In this document: piece by piece, positions 45,697 to 55,576 of the stretch | How the letters are laid out: every line of letters begins with the position of its first letter | How positions within the stretch are numbered: the first letter of the stretch is position 1 | Assembly (NCBI GenBank): GCA_963575645.1 | Contig: OY754470.1 | Span: 4,410,501-4,474,500, forward strand | From: Xanthostigma xanthostigma | Taxonomy: Eukaryota; Arthropoda; Insecta; Raphidioptera; Raphidiidae | DNA length: 64,000 nucleotides | Reading direction: 5' to 3' | Position numbers and translations under genes: made by a program | Notes under the pieces: generated by a model | Database searches by the model: none | What the model saw: the letters and a program-made list of their open reading frames with translations, nothing else | What the model was told of the DNA's origin: nothing

Positions 45697-46227
45697 AAAG
45701 GACCCCGCACAAACCTTATAGGATTTGGTTCCCGGTTAAATCGATCGAAAATGGTTTTATTTTATATTTTGAAGGTCACTAAGAAAACGTGTCCATGGGT
45801 GCATAGCCAAAAAACCAATAGATTTTTAGCAACAGATATGTTTAGCGAGATTTTAGATATAGGGATATCCATTGAATTCACAAACATGTTCCATGTTCAA
45901 CTTTTGTGCTTTTTTAAGAAATAGAAAAATAGTCGAAAACTAGATAATGTTGGAACGTGTAACCCTGCATAAAATAATAATGTCATATTCGGATTCAGCG
46001 CACTCGAAAACATATTTCTAGAACTTAGGACTTTTTAAGATTGTGAATTCAATGGATATCCCTATATCTAAAATCTCTCTAAACATGTCTTTAGCTAAAA
46101 ATCTATTGATTTTTAGGCTACGCGCCCATGGACACTTTTTTTCAGTGACCTTTAAACTATAAAATAAAACCATTTTCGATCGATTTAACCGAGAACCAAA
46201 GCCCATAAGGTTTGTGCTGGGTCCTTT
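45697..46227. mobile_element. Long-TIR MITE J, copy 1
   Basis: The arms are ~190 bp each: left AAAGGACCCCGCACAAACCT (45697), right read inward AAAGGACCCAGCACAAACCT. The middle holds about 150 bp with 'GCGCACTCGAAAA'. The similar peptides read from 45607-45924 (plus) and 46018-46206 (minus) are the two arms translated. No known target duplication. Copy 2 is at 58437-58902. Confidence 0.8.
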
Positions 46228-46294
46228 GAAAGAAAATTGAAACTATGAATTGACCTGGTTGATTTTTTTTCGAGTCCAATTCCGGACTTAGCTA

Positions 46295-46670
46295 TATTTT
46301 ACCATTCCAACCCACAAGTGGGGAAAATCACTTTTCAAAAATTTTACAATATCTTTCCGTTTTGAGGTTCCCCGAATCTAAAAAACATTTTAAACTCTGT
46401 TTGACTGTTAGTCTGTGAACACGATACAGCTCAAACGGAAGAGCGGATTGAAACCAAATTTTGGGAGGATGTTTGGTATGCAAATATGAAGAGCTCTATT
46501 GTTTTTGGGAAAAATCGGCGCATGCGTAGAAGAGATATATGCTATAACGGTTTTTTAATATAATAATGGTCTACTTTTCATAACGGCTTATTATTCTATT
46601 TATTTTTTCAAGAAAGTTTTGTTTAAAAGCTTTTTTTCTAAACTTTATAGTTTCGAAAATATTTTGAAAA
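46295..46670 (+). repeat. Dispersed repeat A, copy 2
   Basis: Colinear with 6622-7000 ('CATTCCAACCCACAAGTGGG', 'GAAACCAAATTTTGGGAGGA', 'AGAGCTCTATTGTTTTTGGG'). Directly joined on its right to palindrome K copy 2. Confidence 0.7.
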
Positions 46671-46671
46671 T

Positions 46672-46897
46672 AAAAAAATATAGTTTAAAAAAAACTAAAA
46701 AACACGCTTTATATCGTACTAAAAAGTAAAAAATAATTGTTTTAAAATAAGCTTAAAAAGCGTTGGGCGCTCGATGTACGAAAATGTGGAACAAAGCGCC
46801 CAACGCTTTTTAAGCTTATTTTAAAACAATTATTTTTTACTTTTTAGTACGATATAAAGCGTGTTTTTTAGTTTTTTTTAAACTATATTTTATTTTT
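46672..46897. repeat. Near-perfect palindrome K, copy 2
   Basis: Arms of about 98 bases around a loop at about 46771-46792. The inner arm is GCGTTGGGCGC/GCGCCCAACGC. Copy-specific letters such as CGTACTAAAAAG on the left are matched on the right as CTTTTTAGTACG. Confidence 0.9.
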
Positions 46898-46932
46898 CAC
46901 TTTTTAGTTTGAGGATCTATAAAAGAATTTAT

Positions 46933-47145
46933 TAATCCTGGGGGTCCTAATAAGGATAATGGGAAACTGTTATCAAATTATTGCATTGTCATCGGTCCTT
47001 GATACGTATGCAAAGTTTCAAATTAATCAGACTTCGGGAAATTGGTGAAAATTATGCTCAAAGATTCCGTTACGGACATACATACATAGTTAGTTACATA
47101 CATACATAGTTAGTTACAACCCAAACTAATATAAAGCGTTTAATA
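46933..47145 (+). repeat. Repeat H, unit 1
   Basis: Begins TAATCCTGGGGGTCCTAATA and runs through 'AAATTATTGCATTGTCATCG', 'CTTGATACGTATGCAAAGTT' and 'GATTCCGTTACGGACATACA' to 'CCCAAACTAATATAAAGCGT'. It is joined to palindrome K copy 2 through GAGGATCTATAAAAGAATTT, the same join as after copy 3. Confidence 0.85.
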
Positions 47146-47292
47146 TAGAATTATATTCGTATTTTAATTGGAATGCTTTAATTTTTTTTTTTTTCAAAAT
47201 TATTCAAATTTGTTATTTTTTAAAGTTTTGTAATTTATTAAATAAACTCATGTTTACTAAAATTTTTTTGCAACATTTTTTATCGGTCAGAA

Positions 47293-47618
47293 TTAATGTC
47301 CTGGGGGTCCTAATAAGGATAATGGGAAACTGTTATCAAATTATTGCATTGTCATCGGTCCTTGATACGTATGCAAAGTTTCAAATTAATCAGACTTCGG
47401 GAAATTGGTGAAAATTATGCTCAAAGATTCCGTTACGGACATACATACATAGTTATTATAACTATGTATGTATGTCCGTAACGGAATCTTTGAGCATAAT
47501 TTTCACCAATTTCCCGAAGTCTGATTAATTTGAAACTTTGCATACGTATCAAGGACCGATGACAATGCAATAATTTGATAACAGTTTCCCATTATCCTTA
47601 TTAGGACCCCCAGGATTA
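47293..47618. repeat. Repeat H units 2 and 3, head-to-head palindrome
   Basis: Unit 2 (plus) and unit 3 (minus) meet at AGTTATTATAACT (about 47451-47463), with arms of about 160 bp that appear identical apart from one change near the outer tip (GTCCTGG against ATCCTGG). The inversion joins the 3' (CATACATA) ends of both units. Confidence 0.92.
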
Positions 47619-47644
47619 AAAACTAATATAAAGCGTTTAATTAT

Positions 47645-48003
47645 TAATCCTGGGGGTCCTAATAAGGATAATGGGAAACTGTTATCAAATTATTGCATTG
47701 TCATCGGTCCTTGATACGTATGCAAAGTTTCAAATTAATCAGACTTCGGGAAATTGGTGAAAATTATGCTCAAAGATTCCGTTACGGACATACATACATA
47801 GTTACAACCCAAACTAATTAATCCTGGGGGTCCTAATAAGGATAATGGGAAACTGTTATCAAATTATTGCATTGTCATCGGTCCTTGATACGTATGCAAA
47901 GTTTCAAATTAATCAGACTTCGGGAAATTGGTGAAAATTATGCTCAAAGATTCCGTTAGTACATACATACATAGTTACAACCCAAACTAATATAAAGCGT
48001 TTA
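47645..48003 (+). repeat. Repeat H units 4 and 5, tandem
   Basis: Unit 4 starts at 47645 and unit 5 at 47819, in direct orientation. They are almost letter-identical to unit 1, except for a short loss in unit 5 (CCGTTAGTACATAC in place of CCGTTACGGACATAC). Unit 5 has the complete 3' end ...AATATAAAGCGTTTAA. Confidence 0.9.
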
Positions 48004-48007
48004 AAAA

Positions 48008-48255
48008 AAATCAGCCGCTTTTTTGTTATATGGATCTGTCAGAAATAAACTAGTTAGGCATGCTTTAATTAATTTTTACATGACGTGGCACATATTATGT
48101 AGGTAACCATGGCGACGTATAGCAAATATCATATTGGATACTAGCCATTACCCGCGTCACCTCACACGATATCAGGAATTTTATTTTCTTTATTACAATC
48201 AAATGTCAACATTTTTGAAGTTGAATGGTCCCGTCGCCCAATTGGCTGGAATTTT
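48008..48255 (-). repeat. Dispersed repeat B, copy 3
   Basis: Same orientation as 8128-8294, extended on the right through 'GTCAACATTTTTGAAGTTGA' and 'CCCGTCGCCCAATTGGCTGG'. The minus-strand CTAG end is at about 48138. Confidence 0.65.
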
Positions 48256-49387
48256 TCCATGATTTTCTTGTCATAAAAGAAACGGACACAAGCGCTGATC
48301 GAACTTGTGAAGCATCTGTATTTTGTTCTCTCGGCATCTGTCCTTGGATTCCACTTCTTCACACCGGGCGGCGCGGTGGACTAGAAGTGGTAATATTACC
48401 TCTCCTCAAGTTATACTAACTTGAGTTGATCGTGTTAAGATAAATGGTGATTACGTTTTGAGTAGCTCTGCATTCGCTACGTCTTCGAATGTCTTTACAA
48501 ATATCTCCACTGCCGATTTTTTTCAACATTCGATTCAATTTTTAGATATTAAAACAAACGTTTTTCTTTTGTTCGCTATGCACATTTAAAATAACAGAAC
48601 TCGTTTTTTGTAGCTTTATTGCTTTTACGTTTCCGGAAATAATGATGATAAGATTATCTTTCAAATAGCATATTGAAAAATTCTTTAAATTTTTTTTGCT
48701 AGTGTTTTTTGTAGTTTAATAACATAGGCTGTTTTCCGAGGACATATTTTGGTATGGTTTAAAAACTCTATATTCACCAATAAGAATGTTACAACATTAC
48801 AGATGTATAAATTTGAGAAAAAAATACAACAATATTATTTGGTAATTATAAATTGTTTAGAACACTCAGTATAAGCAATGCAAGACTTAATGTTATCACT
48901 CGTTGATTAATATATTTCATGCGCACAGCAATGCGTAAAGCGATTTAGTGAAAGACTGAAGTGAAAATTAATAAAGTACTTGGCAAAACCTTTTGTTTGT
49001 ATACTTATTCACGATGACTCACTGATAATATACTTTAAGTTATGGAGATCACCAAAATATTATTTTAAATTATCGAGGGCCAACGCTCAAAATATTTGTT
49101 TAAGTTACCGAGGTTTTGTGCTTTAAGTAATGGAGGTTTTAGGCTTTGAGGGGAAGGGAATTTAAAAAATGTTTAAGTTACAGAGGTTTTTACCTTATCA
49201 AGGTTCTACTGTACTTCCAATTACTTTTACGAACAGTCTGTATTTTCAAAAAATATTATCTAAGCTAAAACCGAATTATTTCGCTGTAAACTTGAAAATT
49301 TCAGTCACACTGATTGGTGGATAGTGATTAGGTGGGGCGAAGTAACACCGCTTGATAATGAATTTTGAGATTAATAATTTCAAACAC
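48256..49387. other. Spacer with a pogo-like end fragment
   Basis: Positions 49055-49215 resemble the right half of the MITE at 3353-3672 ('TTAAGTTACCGAGGTTTTGT', 'GAGGGGAAGGGAATTT', 'TTCTACTGTA'), so this is a truncated relative. The remainder is unassigned. Confidence 0.5.
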
Positions 49388-50099
49388 TTAAGGGGTTACA
49401 CTACCCAGGCGCGTCAAGAAAATAAGCTTTTTTTGTGAATTTTTTTTACGAGTTCTAGGTGGCGGATCAAAAAAAAATAGGGCTTTTTACGCATATATTA
49501 AAGTTCTCAAAAATATTTGTTATTTATATATATATAACAAAATGGCGTCGTGGTAGTATAAAAAACAGACAACAATTTTTTTTAGGTGAAAAACTGTGTA
49601 CATTGTAGCAGTCCTGGTGTACCATCAGGAACAAAAAAGATTTTTTTTCTTTTTTTACAATCGTTTTTCCATGGAAGTACCGAGGATTTTAAATTTTGTT
49701 TGAAAATTCACAAAATTATGAGTTAGAAAATTTTTTTTCATTTTTTAGCAAAAATTCGAGCTTAAATTGTTAACTGCAAACGTCATAATTTTTCAATTAT
49801 AAAAATCGTGTGTACTTCCACGGAAAATCTATCTAAGAAGTTGTCATTTAAATTTCAAGCCAATCGGACAAAATTTGAGCGAGATACGGTGTACACCAAT
49901 TTGAAAAGCATAGTTTCGAAAAAAACGCGTTTAAAGTTTGAAAACGTATTTCTTATATGAAATTTTCAAAATTTTTGAGAACTTTAATATATGCGTAAAA
50001 AGCCCTAAATTTTTTTTTGATCCGCCACCTCGAACTCGTAAAAAAATTTACAAAAAAAAGCTTATTTTTGTGACGCGCCTGGGTAGTGTAACCCCTTAA
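49388..50099. mobile_element. piggyBac-like MITE flanked by TTAA
   Basis: The element 49392-50095 has ends GGGGTTACACTACCCAGGCG on both sides when read inward. The arms are about 130 bp (through 'AACTTTAATATATGCGTAAA'). TTAA lies on each side (49388-49391, 50096-50099). TTAA flanks are the piggyBac hallmark, although the GGGG start is not the classical CCY end, so the superfamily is provisional. Confidence 0.7.
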
Positions 50100-50240
50100 A
50101 GATTAAATTATTTTAGATATTTAAAGATTGAAAAAAATGGTTGCATAACTAATAAACATTTAAATAGAATATTTGTTAGCGTCGTAAAAGTCCACTGACT
50201 ATTTGTGCAGTGAATTTTCGCATTGTTTTAATTATGTGAT

Positions 50241-50463
50241 AATAAAATATAGTTTAAAAAAAACTAAAAAACACGCTTTATATCGAACTAAAAAGTAAAA
50301 AATAATTTTTTTAAAATAAGCTTAAAAAGCGTTGGGCGCTCGATGTACGAAAATGTGGAACAAAGCGCCCAACGCTTTTTAAGCTTATTTTAAAAAAATT
50401 ATTTTTTACTTTTTAGTTCGATATAAAGCGTGTTTTTTAGTTTTTTTTAAACTATATTTTATT
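50241..50463. repeat. Near-perfect palindrome K, copy 3
   Basis: Arms of about 100 bases, loop near 50341-50363. Here CGAACTAAAAAG is mirrored by CTTTTTAGTTCG and the T-run TAATTTTTTTAAAA by TTTTAAAAAAATTA, both different from copy 2 but matched within the copy. Confidence 0.9.
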
Positions 50464-50501
50464 TTTCACTTTTTAGTTTGAGGATCTATAAAAGAATTTA
50501 T

Positions 50502-50876
50502 TAATCCTGGGGGTCCTAATAAGGATAATGGGAAACTGTTATCAAATTATTGCATTGTCATCGGTCCTTGATACGTATGCAAAGTTTCAAATTAATCAGA
50601 CTTCGGGAAATTGGTGAAAATAAAGCGTTTACTACAGAGGATCTATAAAAGAATTTATTAATCCTGGGGGTCCTAATAAGGATAATGGGAAACTGTTATC
50701 AAATTATTGCATTGTCATCGGTCCTTGATACGTATGCAAAGTTTCAAATTAATCAGACTTCGGGAAATTGGTGAAAATTATGCTCAAAGATTCCGTTACA
50801 TGCATACATACATACATAATACATACATACATACATACATAGTTAGTTACAACCCAAACTAATATAAAGCGTTTAA
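50502..50876 (+). repeat. Repeat H units 6 and 7
   Basis: Unit 6 (50502-50622) follows palindrome K copy 3 and is cut after GGTGAAAAT, jumping to AAAGCGTTTA. Unit 7 (50659-50876) is complete with a longer CATACATA tract. Both keep the near-identical core seen in units 1-5. Confidence 0.88.
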
Positions 50877-52400
50877 AAACGTGTCTTTGAAATAATTATC
50901 TTTTATTTTGTGTGCTGAGAAATAAATGTTTGTCAGCTCGGCAGGTTGATTATAATATAGTTCGTTATGTTTCTTTTTTATTCGCAACAACCCAGGAGTT
51001 CCACTGACCAATGAAAAGAGGGTGTGAGTTTACTATCCTCAATGGTTGGTGTAAGTTTTTTTTTTCAAGGTTTGTTATTTGCCATTTTTAGTGTGTTTGC
51101 CATAAGGCACTTATTGGCGGGCGGGACCGCTAGTACCAAATAATGAAAATGCATCCGTCTTGCGTCTCAATCGCGTGCGAATCCGCGGGTAACGGCTAGT
51201 TCACTATACAAGAAAAACGTTTAAAATTTTTATTTTTATAACTTTGCGAAACGTTGAGCCAATAATAGTGAAAACGTCACAAGATTTTTCTGTTTAATAA
51301 TGTAAGGTTATAAAAAAGCTGACATAGATTCGGTGTTTACTGAAAAACGTTTTGCTTGCAAAGCATGATCAAATTTAGCTGTAACTTTATTTAAACGTCA
51401 AGTTAAAAATCAAATTAGTTTTTCTCTGCACCAAACAATACTAACTTCAACGTGCACTGCTACTCTGTATTTTCTTGGTACGCTCTCTTTATTTACTTTG
51501 ACTTTAAAATGCATTGGCGTGCATTATTCCATTGAAACGGAGAGTTTTATTTTAAAACACATTTTTTCTTTATAGGTTGAACTTTCATTAAAACTTTTCT
51601 AAGAATCTGATCTTTAACGACAGGCTAAAAATTATATTCAAGATTCATTCTTTTCTCTATCTGATAAAATAAAATATCTCTCACGATTTAATTAAAAATG
51701 TGTTAGTTGTTTGTTTTAAGTTGGGGGGGATTATAATACAAGTTTAGAATTTAGAGGCCTTGGGACACCACTGCTTAACATAAGAGAGCAACGACAATTG
51801 CGATTCGGTGAAGGTATGGACATTCTCGACCAACCGGGACAATGCTGCCATCACAATAAAACTTAAACTATGTGTGTCAGTTTGTGAGGGAACATGGGTA
51901 GTTGCACGTTTCCGTTTCCTTTAGTTTCTTGACTCCGCTAACAAACTACAAATCTACATGAATCAACAAAAATTTAAGCAATTTTTTACAATAAATAAAA
52001 GAAATTCTATATTTTTTAAGTAAAACTTCTTTAGACACGCGCATGCGACGCACGTTTTTCGTTTCAAATCCTACTCATAAGGCTTCAAGAAAATACTTTT
52101 TACTATTGAGTTTGTTTTAAAAACGTGATTTATTAAAAAAATATTTCTTTTATAATTTATATACTTTTTATTTTGTTCTTAAAACGTAATATATTAAAAA
52201 CATGTTTTGTTTCTTTTATTATATCCATTATTTTTTTGTATTATCATCTAATTCTGAGTTAAGTTAAAAATTTCAAGGTTTATTTCATCAGGAAGTTAGT
52301 TTAAAATCAAATACAATATTCGATCCGGGCAGACATACAAAAAACCGAGTTAATAAAAACGAAGTAAAAGCTGTTAAAAATGAAACAACCTTTTTAAATT
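50877..52400. other. Spacer with two Helitron-like 3' ends
   Basis: TGCCATAAGGCACTTATTGG...GGGACCGCTAGT ends at about 51134, and ATCCGCGGGTAACGGCTAGT ends at about 51202. Both look like CTAG|T Helitron termini, the first sharing its lead with repeat P. The rest is AT-rich without features. Confidence 0.45.
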
Positions 52401-53273
52401 GTCTATAGCAGGGGTTCCCAAACTTTTAATAATTGCGACCCACTTTTTAGAAACTCAACTTACAGAGGCCCAGTTCGTTCTCGGCGCACTGAATTTCTCA
52501 GAATTATGTGATTATAGCCAGAAAAGATATCTCAACAAAAAAATACATTTTCTTCATACCTCGATCGAAAGTACGTACTTTCGTCCCTTATAGCAGGGAC
52601 GAAAGTTTGACATTTACTCCCTCTATAACGGCGAGAGGAAAAAATTTCTCATGCGTATTTATACTCGTAACTAGGGACTATTTATTCTGTCAACGTATTG
52701 TTCATTTTTACTAATAGGTTATTGAATTGAATATTTTTAAAGTTAGAGGTAGCAACAGTACTGACAGCTCGGTAAACAAGTTGTCATAGCGACAGAATAA
52801 ATAGTCCCTAGTTACGAGTATAAATACGCACGAGAAATTTTCCTCCCGCCGTTATAGTAATGACAAATGGTTAACACTTTGTTACAGCGACAGAATAAAA
52901 TAGTCCCTAGTTACGAGTATAAATACGCATGAGAATTTTTTTCCTCCCGGGAGTAAATGTCAATCTCTCGTCCCTGCTGACGAAACTACGTACTTTCGAG
53001 CGGATATAAAGAAAAATCGCATACACTACACGGGCCAAAAGTTGAAATCTCGGCCCTGCGCGTCATGATTCCCGAGGCGAACAACTTTCGGCCCTTGTGA
53101 TGTAATATACTATTTATCTTTTTATTTCATTTTGTTTACATTTATTTTAACCCGCTACGGACAGCACACATTTTTGTCAAAAATATACATTCGAGATCTT
53201 TTCGCGACCCAGCAAAAATTGATTCGCGACCTACCAGTGGGTCGGGACCCACATGGGAAACATTGGTCTATAG
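52401..53273. mobile_element. hAT element with 8-bp target duplication and nested foldback
   Basis: The element is 52409-53265 (857 bp). Left end CAGGGGTTCCCAAACTTTTA; right end read inward CAATGTTTCCCATGTGGGTC. GTCTATAG is duplicated exactly at 52401-52408 and 53266-53273. The subterminal 'GCGACCCACTTTTT'/'GTGGGTCGGGACCCAC' words are typical of this hAT group. Inside, 52561-53001 is a foldback with a 44-bp word (ACTCGTAACTAGGGACTATT...) in three copies, one inverted. No transposase. Confidence 0.88.
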
Positions 53274-53736
53274 ATACGCAACTTTCCATTTTCGTTCATC
53301 AACAATCTACTGTCATTTGGAAGCGTAGCTGTGGGATAAAAACACTTCAATAAAAAACAAATAAAAAGCAGAGACGTCTGCTCTTTTTGAAAAGATTTTG
53401 TTGAAACGTGTACACGTGGATTTAAACAAGATTTACTTAGAAGTCACGTCTCATTCTTGCAACTCTCTTGCACAGTTGCAATGGTGCACTTTGACTGAGT
53501 TAAATGTTGCACACAAACAAAATACATTCACACATACTGCTGTAATGTAATATTATGCCGTACCTACCTGTCTGGCCAAACATTTGCGTCTGATCCACAC
53601 ACTCTACGTGTCTGCATTAGATTGAAACTAATCCCGGAGAAACGGAAAGAACTGTACAGTCCGAGGTTTTAGCGCAGATCCCCACAATATTCTTTTAGTA
53701 TAGGTATAATCACATTTCTAATCATTCATTATGGTC

Positions 53737-53890
53737 CAGTACGATAACTCGATGTGCCCAAATTTTGAGTTTTTTTTAATCATAGAAAACGCAAAACTTT
53801 GACGTTCCAAAAAAAAAAAAAACGAGTGTGCTTTAAACCACACGGCTGAAGTAAAACTTCTTCCTGCCATAATTTTTTATTATTCACCAG
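53737..53890 (+). mobile_element. Element E, end fragment
   Basis: CAGTACGATAACTCGATGTG at about 53737 followed by 'CATAGAAAACGC' and 'TTTGACGTTCCAAAAA' matches the ends of copies at 17951 and 55887. It then joins a block (CTGAAGTAAAACTTCTTCCT) shared with 17055. Confidence 0.65.
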
Positions 53891-54653
53891 AAAATTCACA
53901 AAATAGAAACTTTAAAATGAATTTTCAATTTTATTCATTTTAAGGTAGTACGAGCGCCAAGGCAACTTTAAACAAAAGGCTTGATTTTTTTTATATTTCG
54001 GTAGATGGATGATATGTTTTCATTGATTGCTCCAAAACTAGTCGGTGGAAATTAAAAAAAAACTATTTAAATTAAAGTTAAAACTTCAATAAATTATTGA
54101 AGACAAAAAAAAACCGTTGTGCCCGACTAATTAAAAAGATATTTAATTAAAAAGATTAAATATATTTTTAATTAGTAATATACCTCTGAAATTGCTAGTT
54201 CTTACCATCCATTGCTGAAATAACCACTTTTTGGCCTTTCCTGCAAATTTTACTTTTTGCACATAAGAGATATTACAGAACCAACGACGATTTGTTAATT
54301 TTCAAATATTTGATTAACGTCTGATTATAACTCTTCAATAAATAATAATTGGTCGATAATTTTATTTATTGTTTGGTAATTTTTTTTCAAAAATATAGTG
54401 AAGCTACATTTGTCCGCAAAAATATAATACACAAGTAATTAAATTATCTAACATTAATTTTTATATATTTTGCTTCTCGTTATAATTGAGTTTTTCCTGA
54501 TATTTTTAAATATTGCTGTTATAGACACAATATTTAATAACCTACTATTTTTAATAAATGTTATATTACGAAATAAGAGTATTATGTGATATATTAGAGT
54601 ATAGCAGTCATATGTTTTGCTCATGCATTGTTTTGTTTTTTTTTTGTAAACAG
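53891..54653. other. AT-rich stretch with a Penelope-like fragment
   Basis: Positions 54280-54390 carry 'TTTGATTAACGTCTGATTAT' and 'TAATTTTATTTATTG' of the 1-320 family. If the exon at 54654 is real this is intron. Confidence 0.45.
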
Positions 54654-54824
54654 GATTCATTTCACCTGCACACAAAGCCGGCATTCATCTGCATACTGAA
54701 CAAGCATTATCGTCGTAGCTCTGGCGTCTCTACAACGACGCCATATAGCAGGATAGCAGGAGTAGCAGAAGCCGTTTATTCGCTAGCAAATAGCCCAGCT
54801 TCGACACTCTGGATGACGGAGTAA
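54654..54824 (+). CDS. Possible terminal coding exon, unknown protein
   Basis: A polypyrimidine-rich acceptor (TTTTTTTTTTGTAAACAG, ending 54653) precedes a segment that is clearly less A/T-rich than its surroundings. From GAT at 54654 it stays open for 56 codons to TAA at 54822-54824 (begins DSFHLHTKPAFICILNKHYR; later TTTPYSRIAGVAEAVYSLAN). An AATAAA signal follows 120 bases downstream. The predicted C-terminus has no recognised domain, membrane segment or targeting signal. The frame also extends upstream through the acceptor to an ATG at 54558, but that part is A/T-rich and contains the polypyrimidine tract, so I place the exon start at the acceptor. No upstream exon was found. It could be chance or part of a repeat. 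Confidence 0.3.
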   Translation, partial: DSFHLHTKPAFICILNKHYRRSSGVSTTTPYSRIAGVAEAVYSLANSPASTLWMTE

Positions 54825-54944
54825 CATACACGTGAAGTCACGTAACAAGCTACTGTGAAAAGACAATATATTCAAACGTAGATAACTCGGAAACTTAACT
54901 ACTGATTTGACTTCTCGCTTGGATCAACGAATTTTCTTTAAAAA

Positions 54945-54950
54945 AATAAA
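54945..54950 (+). terminator. Candidate polyadenylation signal
   Basis: AATAAA, 120 bases after the stop of the possible terminal exon. In A/T-rich DNA this hexamer is frequent, so it only supports the exon together with the acceptor. Confidence 0.25.
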
Positions 54951-55296
54951 GTGTCTCACGTTCTGCCGGTTAATCTAAAACAAAAACATGTCATAAACAA
55001 AACACGTAATTGTGAACAAATAAGATTTTTTTTTGTGTGCTTATCAAGTATGGATAAAAATAAAGCGGATCAAATCTTTTTGTTCGAAAAGAATATTGAA
55101 AGTTCTACGAATAATAATTATAGTCATTATACTTGAATTCTGAATATTTACGGTTTTTGTTCTTAAAAAAAATAATTGACTTCTGTTCCTTTTTAACTAT
55201 TGGTTTCGTTCTTTGAATTAAAAAGAAATATATAATTAATTACGTACCGACGCCTTCGCAGTTTCATTAATTGACTTTACAATTCCTGTCTCTAAG

Positions 55297-55331
55297 TATA
55301 TAAATACTATTTCTGCAACAAAGTTTACAGT
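55297..55331 (+). promoter_or_regulatory. TATA box and initiator for the signal-peptide gene
   Basis: TATATAAATA at 55297-55306 is followed 31 bases later by ACAGTT (55327-55332), which fits the insect initiator (TCAGT/ACAGT). The spacing is right for a TATA promoter, and the ATG lies about 125 bases further on with no intervening upstream ATG that I can see in the leader. Confidence 0.45.
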
Positions 55332-55453
55332 TAAACATTACATTTCTTAGTGTTAAATTACAAACCGAAAGTGCGGGTTTAGTAGTGTTAAAGTGTTGTT
55401 TTATAAATATCCGGTTATTTTACGAACGTTATTTGAACCTAAACTCGATCGCT

Positions 55454-55565
55454 ATGGGTCGTATATCAAGTGCAGTGTTGATAGTAACACTTTTCGTTGT
55501 CCATTTGGCAATTTCATCGACGTTCGTTACCAATTCCAAGTCGGGAAAGTCTACTCGAGTTACAG
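55454..55565 (+). CDS. First coding exon of a putative secreted protein
   Basis: From ATG at 55454 (context ATCGCTATGG) the exon encodes 37 residues plus one base (begins MGRISSAVLIVTLFVVHLAI). An Arg at position 3 precedes a hydrophobic core of about residues 6-20 and a likely signal-peptidase site around S21-S22/T23. The sequence then turns hydrophilic (NSKSGKSTRV). The exon ends ACAG|GTGAGT, a consensus donor, in phase 1. A TATA box and initiator lie 125-157 bases upstream, so the 5' UTR and signal peptide share one exon, which is the usual layout of small insect secreted or cuticle-type genes. I do not recognise the family, and no second exon could be identified before the window ends. 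The frame can be extended upstream to a GTG, but ATG is the natural start. A hAT MITE has inserted 11 bases into the intron. Confidence 0.45.
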
Positions 55566-55576
55566 GTGAGTTTTTG

